Shown: in pieces, positions 1-6,696 of the stretch
Layout of the letters: each line of letters begins with the position of its first letter
Numbering within the stretch: position 1 is the stretch's first letter
DNA from: JAZNBI01 sp045586995
GTDB taxonomy: Bacteria > Bacillota > Clostridia > Oscillospirales > CAG-272
Direction: 5' to 3'
Assembly (NCBI GenBank): GCA_045586995.1
Contig: JAZNBI010000014.1
Location: 1-15,232, forward strand
Length of the DNA stretch: 15,232 nt
The notes under the pieces: generated by a model
What the model was told of the DNA's origin: nothing
What the model saw: only the letters and a program-made list of their open reading frames with translations
Databases searched by the model: none
Translations under genes and position numbers: made by a program

Positions 1-21
1 AACCAACTGAACTACCGGGCC
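1..21 (-). tRNA. tRNA-Asp, 5' part only (cut by window edge)
   Basis: The reverse complement of these 21 bases reads GGCCCGGTAGTTCAGTTGG plus two T's. This is the acceptor 5' strand and the start of the D arm of a typical Firmicutes tRNA-Asp. The anticodon lies outside the window, so the Asp identity is inferred from the conserved 5' sequence only. It follows tRNA-Val on the same strand after 3 nt, so the two are almost certainly cotranscribed and processed from one precursor. Confidence 0.7.
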
Positions 22-24
22 GTG

Positions 25-100
25 TGGTGGGAACAATAGGGCTCGAACCTATGACCCTCTGCTTGTAAGGCAGATGCTCTCCCAGCTGAGCTATGCTCCC
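25..100 (-). tRNA. tRNA-Val (anticodon TAC)
   Basis: This is a complete 76-nt tRNA on the minus strand with an encoded CCA end. The acceptor stem pairs GGGAGCA with TGTTCCC (one G-T pair). The anticodon stem is TCTGC/GCAGA around the loop CTTACAA, giving anticodon TAC, which reads GTA (valine) and by wobble other GTN codons. The T arm carries the usual GGTTCGAGCCC. It is the first tRNA of a small operon with the tRNA-Asp that runs off the left edge, and a consensus promoter sits about 30 nt upstream. Confidence 0.95.
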
Positions 101-129
101 ACGTCCGTCACCTTGCGGCGACGAGAGTT

Positions 130-158
130 ATTATATCATATCTGTTTCCTTTTGTCAA
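130..158 (-). promoter_or_regulatory. Sigma-A promoter of the tRNA-Val/tRNA-Asp operon
   Basis: On the minus strand there is TTGACA (153-158), a 17-nt spacer and TATAAT (130-135), a perfect match to the vegetative consensus. Transcription would start near 122-124, about 22 nt upstream of the mature tRNA-Val end. It separates the tRNA operon from hslO, which lies upstream on the same strand. Confidence 0.85.
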
Positions 159-246
159 TACCTTTTTTAAAACTTTTTCAAGTTTTTTCAAGATTTTTTC
201 AAAACAAAAAAATATACCCAAAATCAATATATTTTCAGGCAGATAT

Positions 247-1140
247 CTATTTCTTGAACATGTCAAGTAAGACCTTTTCTCCAAAGTGATAACTGCGGTT
301 GCAGAAGCGGCAATTAACCTCAAGCTCACGCGCTTTACCCTCAGCTTCCTGCTCGTCAAGCATTTTGCGAACTTCATTTTCGCCAAGCGATGCTATCGCC
401 GACTTGATTCGCTTCTCGGAGCAAGTGCACTTATACTCAACGTCAAGTTCATCAAAAATATCGTAAGGAATATCGGTCATAGCAACCGCCATTATCTCCT
501 CGTTACTCATTCCCGAAGCGAACATCTTGGAAACGTTGGTAAGATACTGTGTATTACGCTCGATAAGGTCAATGGTATTATTATCGGCAAATGGCAAAAG
601 CTGAATAAACACACCTCCTGCCGCCTTACAGGTACAGTCAGTATCAACAAGCACACCCAGAGCGCAGACCGTGGGTACCTGCTCGCTTTTCGCGTAATAC
701 GCTGCGATATCCTCGGCAATTTCGCCGCTTACAAGCTCGATAGATCCGTTATAAGGCTCTTTGCCCCCCATATCCTTTATAACGTTTATCATTCCTCCGC
801 CGACAGCTCCGCCAACGTCAAGCTTTCCGTTAGGCTTAAGGGGCAAGTCAACACTTGGATTCTGAATATATCCTCTTACGTTGCCTATATAATCAGCCGC
901 CGCGATAACGTTTCCCGCCGCGCCGTTACCTCTTATAGTTACGGTAATGCTATCTTCCTTTTCTCCAAGCATACTTCCCATAACAGACGTTGCGGTAAGA
1001 AGTCTGCCCAAAGTAGCTGTTGCGGTAGGGGTTGTGTGGTGATATTCTATGGATTTATTTACAATATCGGTTGAATTGATAATATGAATTCGCGCGCTAC
1101 CGTCCTGTGTCATTGCGCGAAGAATTGTTGAACTTGCCAT
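247..1140 (-). CDS. hslO: Hsp33 redox-regulated molecular chaperone
   Basis: Encodes a 297-aa cytoplasmic holdase. Hsp33 is off when its four C-terminal cysteines bind zinc and switches on when oxidative stress forms disulfides and releases the zinc. The diagnostic zinc motif is complete: CxC at C238/C240 and CxxC at C277/C280. The first ~230 residues match the chaperone body, including the glycine-rich GGAVGGG stretch near 110-116 and RNTQYL. Length is normal for the family (about 290 aa). The ATG start is preceded by AAAGGA at a suitable distance. It lies 12 nt downstream of the methyltransferase gene and is probably the last gene of a murC-methyltransferase-hslO unit. No convincing terminator is seen in the 146-nt gap before tRNA-Val, which is very AT-rich. 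Confidence 0.95.
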   Translation of the reverse strand: MASSTILRAMTQDGSARIHIINSTDIVNKSIEYHHTTPTATATLGRLLTATSVMGSMLGEKEDSITVTIRGNGAAGNVIAAADYIGNVRGYIQNPSVDLPLKPNGKLDVGGAVGGGMINVIKDMGGKEPYNGSIELVSGEIAEDIAAYYAKSEQVPTVCALGVLVDTDCTCKAAGGVFIQLLPFADNNTIDLIERNTQYLTNVSKMFASGMSNEEIMAVAMTDIPYDIFDELDVEYKCTCSEKRIKSAIASLGENEVRKMLDEQEAEGKARELEVNCRFCNRSYHFGEKVLLDMFKK

Positions 1141-1152
1141 TTTATTTTCCTT

Positions 1153-1923
1153 TCATTTTCTTCTTGCGACGAAATACCAACGCTCGGTCTTTTCGTCGAT
1201 TTCGGTAAATTTATAATCACTGCTTACAGAAAGCAGTTCAAAGCCGCATGTTTCAAGCGACGACTTCACTTCGCCAAGTGTATAGCATCTCTCGTGCTGT
1301 TCTTCATCAGAGCGGATATATTTGCCGTCACGCTCCTCAAAAAGCGAAAGATAAAAGCTGCAAAGCCTGCTTTCCTTATCGTAAAAATTCTGCCAGCCGC
1401 AGTAGACATCCTTTCCGTCAATTTTATCTTCCAATATATATGAGTTGTCTCCATACACATTTTCAAATTTATAAGGAGTGTTCATATCAAAAATGAATAT
1501 TCCGTCGGGATCAAGATAATTATGAACAGTGGAAAGGCATTTTTCAAAATCCCCCTCACCCGTAAGGTAATTCATACTGTCGAGACAGCATGTAACCGCG
1601 CCGACGGTCCCGTACAACTCGAAGCTCCTCATATCCTGCAAAAGGTACAAAATATTGGTGTCACCAACAACAGTCCCCCTTGAATACGCCTCGCTTAACA
1701 TTTCCTCGCTTCCGTCAACACCTATCATATCATAACCGCGTTCGGCAAGCTTATACGTCATGCTTCCCGTACCGCAGGCAAGGTCGAGCACAAGCTGGGG
1801 CTTGCTTTCAAGGTATTTTTCAAAGCAGTCCTCAACGAAATCCGCCCATGCGGAATAATCTATTTCAGCATTCAGCTTATCGTACACTCGCGCTATTGAA
1901 TTATAGCCCTCGGAAAAATTCAT
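1153..1923 (-). CDS. Class I SAM-dependent methyltransferase (YqeM-like)
   Basis: A 256-aa cytoplasmic protein with a Rossmann-fold methyltransferase core. Motif I is LDLACGTG (46-53), followed by the acidic residue D70 in IGVDGSEEM, which binds the ribose of S-adenosylmethionine. The N-terminal FSEGYNSIARVYDKL segment and the overall layout resemble Bacillus YqeM and related methyltransferases. The true substrate of that family is not clear to me, so no reaction is assigned beyond methyl transfer. The ATG start has a GAAAGGGA ribosome binding site overlapping the murC stop region. The gene lies 12 nt after murC and 12 nt before hslO, which suggests cotranscription. Alternatives are a small-molecule or tRNA/ribosome methyltransferase. 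Confidence 0.85.
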   Translation of the reverse strand: MNFSEGYNSIARVYDKLNAEIDYSAWADFVEDCFEKYLESKPQLVLDLACGTGSMTYKLAERGYDMIGVDGSEEMLSEAYSRGTVVGDTNILYLLQDMRSFELYGTVGAVTCCLDSMNYLTGEGDFEKCLSTVHNYLDPDGIFIFDMNTPYKFENVYGDNSYILEDKIDGKDVYCGWQNFYDKESRLCSFYLSLFEERDGKYIRSDEEQHERCYTLGEVKSSLETCGFELLSVSSDYKFTEIDEKTERWYFVARRK

Positions 1924-1935
1924 TTTACTTCCCTT

Positions 1936-3336
1936 TCAATTAAAATCCATATAATTAAACAGCTTATAAATATCGCCTGCGCCCATCACCACGAGCAGAT
2001 CTCCGTCATGAAGCTCGTTTTTCAGATATTCGGAAATGGCCTCCATATCGCCAACGTACAATCCGTTTGGAGTAGAATCTGCAACCGATTTCGCGCTCAC
2101 TTCTCCGTTGTCTGCCTCTCTCGCCGCATAAATATCGGCGATTATAGCCTTGTCGATGTCTCCAAAAGACTCTGTAAGCTCCTTAAAAAGACCGACAGTT
2201 CTCGAATAGGTATGTGGCTGGAATACGCACAAGACCCGTTCATATCCCATTTTAGCCGCCCCCTCGAGCGTTCGCTTTATCTCGGTAGGATGATGTCCGT
2301 AATCGTCGTAAACGTCAGCGCCAAGCCATTTGCCCTTGTATTCCATCCGTCTGTTAGCGCCCTCAAAGACCGAAAGACCGCAGGCTATTTTTTCTCCGCC
2401 TATTCCGCACAGATATGCCACCGCACAGGTCGCCAGCGCGTTATAAACGTTATGAACACCGGTTACCGCCAATTTAACATGGCAAAATTCCTCGCCGCCG
2501 AGAAGCACGTCGAATTCTGGTCTGCCGATATCAAAGGTTATATTTGCGGCATAAAACAACGCCTCGCGGTCTTTGGCGGAAAATCCTATCTTACGCCCCG
2601 CAAAGCCCTCAACCGCTTTTACTGTGTTTTCATCGTCAATGTTATACACCACGCAACCGTTTGAGTCGGCTGTTATATCGGCAAATTTTCTGAACGATGA
2701 ATATATATGCTCCATACTTTTAAAGTAATCAACATGATCCATTTCTACATTAAGTATTACCGCTACAGTCGGATAAAAATCAAGAAACGAGTCCATGTAT
2801 TCACAGGCTTCGAATATAAAATTCTCGTTACCGCCGATACGGTACGCGCCGCCCATGCTTTTCATCGACGCGCCAGAAAGTACGGTAGGATCTGTCTCAG
2901 CACATATAAACACCGAAGCGCACATAGAGGTACAGGTGCTCTTTCCGTGCATTCCGCTCACACCGATTCTGCGATTATATCCCGTCATAAGATAGCCCAT
3001 AAAATCGGCACGTGATATACAAGGCATACCAAGCTCAAGCGCTTTTACATATTCGGGATTTTCGTCGGAGATAGCCACGGTATAAACAACCGCGTCATAT
3101 CCACCCAGATTATCGGCGTTATGCTCATAAAAGACCTCTATGCCGCCCACGGCAAGAGACTCTGTAAGAGCTGTTTTCGCTCTGTCCGAGCCGCCCACCT
3201 TATATCCGCGCTTTTGCGAAATCAGCGCCAGAGACGACATGTTGACTCCGCCTATACCTATAAAATATATGCTTTTACAACTCGAGAGCATTTCTTTGAT
3301 TTTTTCAGCACCAAAATGAGTATTTTGAACAGACAT
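1936..3336 (-). CDS. murC: UDP-N-acetylmuramate--L-alanine ligase
   Basis: Encodes a 466-aa cytoplasmic ATP-dependent ligase that adds L-alanine to UDP-N-acetylmuramic acid, the first amino-acid step of peptidoglycan precursor synthesis. Domains appear in order. The N-terminal UDP-binding Rossmann region has GIGG at 27-30. The central ATPase has the P-loop GMHGKST (128-134; most MurC proteins have GTHGKT). EACEYMDSF near 177-184 is the equivalent of the family EADE(S/C) motif. The C-terminal domain has HHPTEI (348-353) and FQPHTYSRT (372-380). Length is typical. The start codon at 3336 follows a GAGG-type site. It is the first gene of the minus-strand run with the methyltransferase and hslO. 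I could not find a convincing promoter in the 219-nt divergent region shared with spoVG. Confidence 0.96.
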   Translation of the reverse strand: MSVQNTHFGAEKIKEMLSSCKSIYFIGIGGVNMSSLALISQKRGYKVGGSDRAKTALTESLAVGGIEVFYEHNADNLGGYDAVVYTVAISDENPEYVKALELGMPCISRADFMGYLMTGYNRRIGVSGMHGKSTCTSMCASVFICAETDPTVLSGASMKSMGGAYRIGGNENFIFEACEYMDSFLDFYPTVAVILNVEMDHVDYFKSMEHIYSSFRKFADITADSNGCVVYNIDDENTVKAVEGFAGRKIGFSAKDREALFYAANITFDIGRPEFDVLLGGEEFCHVKLAVTGVHNVYNALATCAVAYLCGIGGEKIACGLSVFEGANRRMEYKGKWLGADVYDDYGHHPTEIKRTLEGAAKMGYERVLCVFQPHTYSRTVGLFKELTESFGDIDKAIIADIYAAREADNGEVSAKSVADSTPNGLYVGDMEAISEYLKNELHDGDLLVVMGAGDIYKLFNYMDFN

Positions 3337-3444
3337 ACCTCTGCCTTTCTCGGCTTTATTGCCGAATGTGATTGCTTTTTGAATTTTTCACTGTTAATTT
3401 GAGAAATTTGTACAACTTAAATTTACAAAAATAACTTTTCTTGT

Positions 3445-3475
3445 TTGTATAATCGTCACAAAATTGGTATATAAT
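3445..3475 (+). promoter_or_regulatory. Probable spoVG promoter (extended -10)
   Basis: TTGTAT (3445-3450), a 17-nt spacer and TATATA (3468-3473), with an upstream TGG that matches the extended -10 motif. The overlapping TATAAT at 3470-3475 could also serve as the -10. The -35 match is weak (3 of 6). This implies a leader of about 75 nt before spoVG. In Bacillus subtilis spoVG is read by sigma-H; no clear sigma-H pattern is visible here. Confidence 0.4.
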
Positions 3476-3555
3476 ATAACATATATTAAGAACATTACCA
3501 GTTATATGACTCCTTCGGTATTTGTATTCTAAAAATCGGAAAGGAAAGTCACAAC

Positions 3556-3870
3556 ATGAAAATCACAGATATCAAAATCAGAAAATTATTCGACGACGGT
3601 CCGATGAAGGCTATCGCATCGGTTACATTCGATGCTCAGCTCGCGGTTCATGACATCAAAATCATAAACGCTCGTGACAAATTCTTCATCGTCATGCCCA
3701 GCCGTAAAAACGCGGATGACACATACAGAGATATCGTTCATCCTATCAATGCCGAATTCAGAGCAATGCTCGAAAAAGAAGTTATCGCGGCATACAACGC
3801 GGCACTCATCGAAGCAGAAAACGCCGCAATCGCAACTACCGAGGAAGTTGCCGACGAGCAACCGGTTTAA
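3556..3870 (+). CDS. spoVG: Septation regulator / RNA-binding protein SpoVG
   Basis: Encodes a 104-aa small cytoplasmic protein of the SpoVG family. In Bacillus it influences asymmetric septation and sporulation, and in several Firmicutes it binds nucleic acid and affects virulence and cell-wall genes. The body is recognisable: MKITDIKIRKL at the start, MKAIASVTFD, FAVHDIK-like LAVHDIKII, FIVMPSRK, and a DIVHPINAEFR segment before an acidic, less conserved tail of about 20 residues. AAAGGAAAG lies just upstream of the ATG. It is monocistronic, with its own hairpin terminator at 3889-3917, and diverges from murC. Its presence is compatible with, but does not prove, an endospore former, because SpoVG also occurs in non-sporulating Firmicutes. 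Confidence 0.95.
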   Translation: MKITDIKIRKLFDDGPMKAIASVTFDAQLAVHDIKIINARDKFFIVMPSRKNADDTYRDIVHPINAEFRAMLEKEVIAAYNAALIEAENAAIATTEEVADEQPV

Positions 3871-3888
3871 TTACGATACATTCAAAAT

Positions 3889-3917
3889 TCCGATGTCAGC
3901 GCGGCATCGGATTTTTT
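3889..3917 (+). terminator. Rho-independent terminator of spoVG
   Basis: Stem TCCGATG (3889-3895) / CATCGGA (3905-3911), a 9-nt loop, then six T's. It overlaps the stop codon region (3916-3918) of the convergent yfcE-like gene, so one hairpin ends spoVG at the edge of its neighbour. On the opposite strand the T tract is short, so bidirectional use is uncertain. Confidence 0.75.
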
Positions 3918-4449
3918 ATTTTATGCTTCCGTGCGCCGAAAGTATTCCTTTTTCCGAAATTGTCACCGTACCAAAGCTACCCGAATAGCCGAGAGAACCG
4001 GGATTGAACACCAACATATCCTTCGCCAAAACCGTCTCCCCCACGCGTGTTCCCTTTTTTAAAGTATACGACGTAGCGATGTGAGTGTGACCGTACATAA
4101 GGAGATCGGCGTCGCAAGAGACCGCACGCTCAATAGCTTTAACGTCACCGGATTTTACCGAATATCTGTCTCCGTGCATTATAAGAATTTTATATCCGTA
4201 AAACTCAAGCAAGCGTTCCTTGGGAACACTGTTGGACATTGAAAAAAACAGATTATCACAATTTCCGCTTACCGTATGAACACAAAGCCTCTCCGTTCGC
4301 TTACAGCCATCAACGTCGGATATTCCGTCACCCAAATGTATCAAGTGCGAAGGACGGAATTTCTCGTCCAATCCAAACTGACGGTCAAGCACCGCTTCAA
4401 GGGCAAAATATCTTCCGTGTGTATCGGATACAACGAGAATATTCATCAT
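3916..4449 (-). CDS. YfcE/MJ0936-family metallophosphoesterase
   Basis: A 177-aa calcineurin-type phosphoesterase. All metal-site motifs are visible in order: D9 and H11 in SDTHG, G40-D41 in HLGDG, N63 in SGNCDN, H92 in MHGD, and GHTH (120-123). FNPGSLGYSG completes the YfcE signature. Family members hydrolyse phosphodiesters in vitro with a divalent metal (often manganese), but the physiological substrate is generally unknown, and nothing here settles it. The start ATG (4449) overlaps the stop codon of the upstream lipid-kinase gene by 4 nt (ATGA), which suggests translational coupling. A second ATG at 4446 is the other possible start. Confidence 0.88.
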   Translation of the reverse strand: MMNILVVSDTHGRYFALEAVLDRQFGLDEKFRPSHLIHLGDGISDVDGCKRTERLCVHTVSGNCDNLFFSMSNSVPKERLLEFYGYKILIMHGDRYSVKSGDVKAIERAVSCDADLLMYGHTHIATSYTLKKGTRVGETVLAKDMLVFNPGSLGYSGSFGTVTISEKGILSAHGSIK

Positions 4450-5405
4450 ATAGATTGCTCAATTTCGTGTTCAAGCACTGCCATGGCAAAAACGGCAGGC
4501 ACGGCAAAATTTATTTTATCCCTTATAATTTCTATTTTTATCTTTTCACATTCCTCAAGTTCGCCGTCTATACAGACTCTTTCGCTTTTTTCAAATTCTA
4601 TCTCTATCTCACGGCACTTTATGTATTCAAGGATCTTATCCCTGTTCTTGATTCCGAGGTGCGTTCCTTTTTTATATTTTCCCACAAGACCGAGGAAGGT
4701 CAAGCGTGAGACGTAATTTATAAAGCATACGTCAATAAGTCCGTCCTTAAGCTCCGCTAAAGGCGCGGCGTGAAAGCCACCGCCGTAAAATCCGCCGTTG
4801 GCAAAGAATGCGAGCAACAGACGTTTTTCGCCTTTATCGACTCCATCCACCCTACATCTGAACTTGATACCGCTTTTTTTGATAAATTCGCCTACAAGTC
4901 CGAAAATATACGCCAACTTTGAGGGAACAAGGGCATTTCTTTTTATTCGTGCGGTTCTCGCCACAACCTCGCAGTCAAGTCCGACGTTGGCAACATTCAT
5001 GCAATATCTTTCGTTGTACTTTAAAACATCGCATTTTGTAGACACCGCGTCAAGCTGGGCGTTTATATCGTAAAAGACCTCTGCATCGCCGAAATTACGT
5101 ACGAAATCGTTACCCGTACCTATCGGAATTACGGCAACCTCATGCCTATCGTAACAGGCGACACCATTTACACACTCGTTAACAGTTCCGTCGCCGCCGC
5201 AAGCATAAAATCTGCAAACGGTATCGGAATTTTCATATTTCAAGCATATGCCTTTTACAAACTGCTCAGCGTCGCCAACCGCTTTGGTTTTATAAACTTC
5301 GTATTCAACACCGCGCGCTTCACATGCGGTTGTGATACTTTCTATAAGCTCATCAACCTTATTTCCCTTACCGGCAAGCGGATTTACAACAAAATAATGC
5401 TTCAT
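4446..5405 (-). CDS. Diacylglycerol kinase-like lipid kinase (DgkB/YegS/BmrU family)
   Basis: A 319-aa DAGK-catalytic-domain protein. It carries the nucleotide-binding motif GGDGTVNE (70-77) and PIGTGNDF (about 94-101), the two hallmarks of the family. DgkB in Bacillus phosphorylates diacylglycerol released during lipoteichoic acid synthesis so that it re-enters phospholipid synthesis; YegS and BmrU are close relatives with less certain substrates. I chose ATG 5405 because GAGG lies 5 nt before it. An in-frame GTG at 5411 would place that site directly against the start codon. The stop overlaps the yfcE-like start by 4 nt, so the two form a tight operon read from the promoter at 5446-5474. 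The exact lipid substrate is inferred from the family. Confidence 0.88.
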   Translation of the reverse strand: MKHYFVVNPLAGKGNKVDELIESITTACEARGVEYEVYKTKAVGDAEQFVKGICLKYENSDTVCRFYACGGDGTVNECVNGVACYDRHEVAVIPIGTGNDFVRNFGDAEVFYDINAQLDAVSTKCDVLKYNERYCMNVANVGLDCEVVARTARIKRNALVPSKLAYIFGLVGEFIKKSGIKFRCRVDGVDKGEKRLLLAFFANGGFYGGGFHAAPLAELKDGLIDVCFINYVSRLTFLGLVGKYKKGTHLGIKNRDKILEYIKCREIEIEFEKSERVCIDGELEECEKIKIEIIRDKINFAVPAVFAMAVLEHEIEQSI

Positions 5406-5445
5406 AAACACCTCATATTGAATAGATGTAGGACACTTACAGAGT

Positions 5446-5474
5446 ATTATACCACTTTTTTGTCGTTTTGTCTA
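5446..5474 (-). promoter_or_regulatory. Promoter of the lipid kinase-phosphoesterase operon
   Basis: On the minus strand there is TAGACA (5469-5474; 5 of 6 to consensus), a 17-nt spacer and a perfect TATAAT (5446-5451). It sits about 40 nt upstream of the chosen ATG at 5405 and diverges from the small-gene cassette. Confidence 0.75.
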
Positions 5475-5480
5475 CCTTTT

Positions 5481-5510
5481 TTCACGATTTTCCGAATTTA
5501 GCATATTATA
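5481..5510 (+). promoter_or_regulatory. Putative promoter of the three-small-gene cassette
   Basis: As a vegetative promoter it reads TTCACG (5481-5486), 17 nt, TATTAT (5504-5509), only a moderate match. The same stretch also reads GCATATTATA (5501-5510), which fits the GCATAnnnTA -10 pattern of mother-cell sigma-K, with an AC about 16 nt before it. The second reading would make the cassette sporulation-linked. The sequence alone does not decide between them. Confidence 0.4.
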
Positions 5511-5540
5511 TTCTTGAAGGCTCATATCAAGGAGGACAAT

Positions 5541-5759
5541 ATGCAAATCGACAAGAACACATTGAATATGCTTTTGGCGCTTAATGACGCGCAGCTTGTG
5601 AACATAATCAAAACCATAAGCGAGAAATCGGGGCTTGATCTTTCGAGCTTCAATATTACCACCAACGACGTAAAGAGCATAAGACACGCTCTCGAAACCG
5701 CCAGTGAAGAAGACATAAGAAAGGCTCAGGAAAGCATAAACAAATTCAAAAAGAAATAA
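5541..5759 (+). CDS. Small helical protein of unknown function (cassette gene 1)
   Basis: A 72-aa protein, hydrophilic and predicted mostly helical, with no signal peptide or membrane segment. I do not recognise a named family. It has a LLALNDAQL / LDLSSFNIT / DVKSIRHAL layout ending in a lysine-rich tail. The start was set at the ATG at 5541 because AGGAGG lies just upstream; a longer reading would need a TTG at 5514 and lacks such a site. It is the first of three closely packed small genes (gaps of 11 and 8 nt), so they are almost certainly one operon. The function is unknown. The possible sigma-K-like upstream sequence raises a sporulation role as an inference only. Confidence 0.75.
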   Translation: MQIDKNTLNMLLALNDAQLVNIIKTISEKSGLDLSSFNITTNDVKSIRHALETASEEDIRKAQESINKFKKK

Positions 5760-5770
5760 GGGAGGCTACT

Positions 5771-6199
5771 ATGGCAGACGATAATATTAACAATCAGACC
5801 CCCGATCTGTCAACTATACTGGGTGAGCTTCTCTCAAACAAGGAGCTCATGGAAAAAATAGGTGAGATAGCGGGAAACACGAAGCCACAAGCGGACGCAG
5901 GCACAGAAGCCGCACACGCATCCGCAATGAGTTCACCGGCGGCATCTACCGTGTCCGCGGCGAGCATAGACGGCTTGCTTTCAAATCCCGACATCATGTC
6001 AAAGCTTCCCGAGGTAATAAACGCAATAAAACCGATTATGGCGGGAAAACCCGAGGAGAAAAGCTCTCCCGCATTTGACAAGCGATTGGCGCTTTTGGTT
6101 GCGTTAAAGCCATATTTAAGCCCCAAACGCTGTGAGGCAATAGACTATATCGCAAAAATGAGCAAGCTTTCTGAGACATTCAAGGGACTGAAGTTATAG
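5771..6199 (+). CDS. Small protein of unknown function (cassette gene 2)
   Basis: A 142-aa soluble protein in three parts: a helical N-terminus (about 1-38), a low-complexity alanine/serine-rich linker (about 40-65), and a C-terminal region with KPYLSPKRCEAIDYIAKMSK (about 116-135). To my memory a similar C-terminal pattern (ALKPYLSP.R..AID) occurs in uncharacterised proteins of other Clostridia, but no role is known to me. It starts 11 nt after gene 1 behind GGGAGG and is followed 8 nt later by gene 3. There are no catalytic-looking motifs, so a structural or adaptor role is possible. The function is unknown. Confidence 0.75.
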   Translation: MADDNINNQTPDLSTILGELLSNKELMEKIGEIAGNTKPQADAGTEAAHASAMSSPAASTVSAASIDGLLSNPDIMSKLPEVINAIKPIMAGKPEEKSSPAFDKRLALLVALKPYLSPKRCEAIDYIAKMSKLSETFKGLKL

Positions 6200-6207
6200 G
6201 AGGTAAT

Positions 6208-6576
6208 ATGTATTCAAAAGCCAATTACCGCGATAAAAACGATATAATAATCCCCGAAAATTACAGAGGAAACGCTTTTTCGGGCAGAATAGTTGCCGAG
6301 GAAATGCCCGAACTTCCCCCAACCGAAGACGCTTCCGCCCCAATAACGGAAGAAACAACCGTAACGGTTGATGAACCTAAACCCATGTCTACAAAGCCGG
6401 CTTCTCCCTCATTCCTTTCCGCGCTATTACCGCCTAAGGTGTCTAATCCCAGCGGGCTTTTAAGCAACATCGGGCTTGAGGAAATGCTTATTGTAGGAGT
6501 GCTCATTCTGCTCTCTCAAAGTGACACCGACGATGACATTCTTTTGCTTCTCTTTTTACTGCTGTTTTATAAATGA
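6208..6576 (+). CDS. Small protein with proline-rich middle and hydrophobic C-terminus (cassette gene 3)
   Basis: A 122-aa protein. The N-terminal ~35 residues are polar and tyrosine/asparagine-rich. The middle (about 35-75) is rich in Pro, Glu and Thr. The C-terminus has two strongly hydrophobic leucine-rich segments (about 92-105 and 110-120) split by an acidic SDTDDD block. This could be a pair of short membrane helices, or a surface-associating tail, exposed at the extreme C-terminus. AGGAGGT precedes the ATG. It ends the cassette and is followed at once by a strong terminator. I do not recognise a named family, although to my memory proteins with this split leucine tail occur in other Clostridia. 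The function is unknown. Confidence 0.72.
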   Translation: MYSKANYRDKNDIIIPENYRGNAFSGRIVAEEMPELPPTEDASAPITEETTVTVDEPKPMSTKPASPSFLSALLPPKVSNPSGLLSNIGLEEMLIVGVLILLSQSDTDDDILLLLFLLLFYK

Positions 6577-6580
6577 TCAG

Positions 6581-6614
6581 AAAGAACACGGCGCCACAGT
6601 CGTGTTCTTTTTTA
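6581..6614 (+). terminator. Rho-independent terminator of the small-gene cassette
   Basis: Perfect 10-bp stem AAAGAACACG (6581-6590) / CGTGTTCTTT (6601-6610), a 10-nt loop, then more T's. It begins 5 nt after the stop codon of cassette gene 3 and separates the cassette from recG. Confidence 0.85.
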
Positions 6615-6625
6615 TATATTTTTTA

Positions 6626-6654
6626 TTGACGGAAGCGAGATTTTGTGATAAAAT
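6626..6654 (+). promoter_or_regulatory. Promoter of recG
   Basis: TTGACG (6626-6631), a 17-nt spacer and TAAAAT (6649-6654), each 5 of 6 to the vegetative consensus. It sits between the upstream terminator and the recG ribosome binding site, so recG is transcribed independently of the small-gene cassette. Confidence 0.75.
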
Positions 6655-6696
6655 ATTTGTAATAAAATAAATCAAGAAAAAATCAAGGAGGTCATA

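Noticed and set aside
169..203. Three iterations of a TTTTTTCAAG-like unit and a weak AT-only hairpin between hslO and the tRNA promoter
   Set aside because: The stem is almost all A-T and is not followed by a T tract on the hslO strand, so I cannot support a terminator; low-complexity AT-rich DNA explains it.
286..1074. Long plus-strand frame opposite hslO
   Set aside because: It is antisense to a gene with complete Hsp33 motifs and has no protein-family features.
3337..3444. murC promoter in the murC-spoVG divergent region
   Set aside because: Several AT-rich hexamers occur on the minus strand, but none combine a -35 and -10 with 16-18 nt spacing well enough to report.
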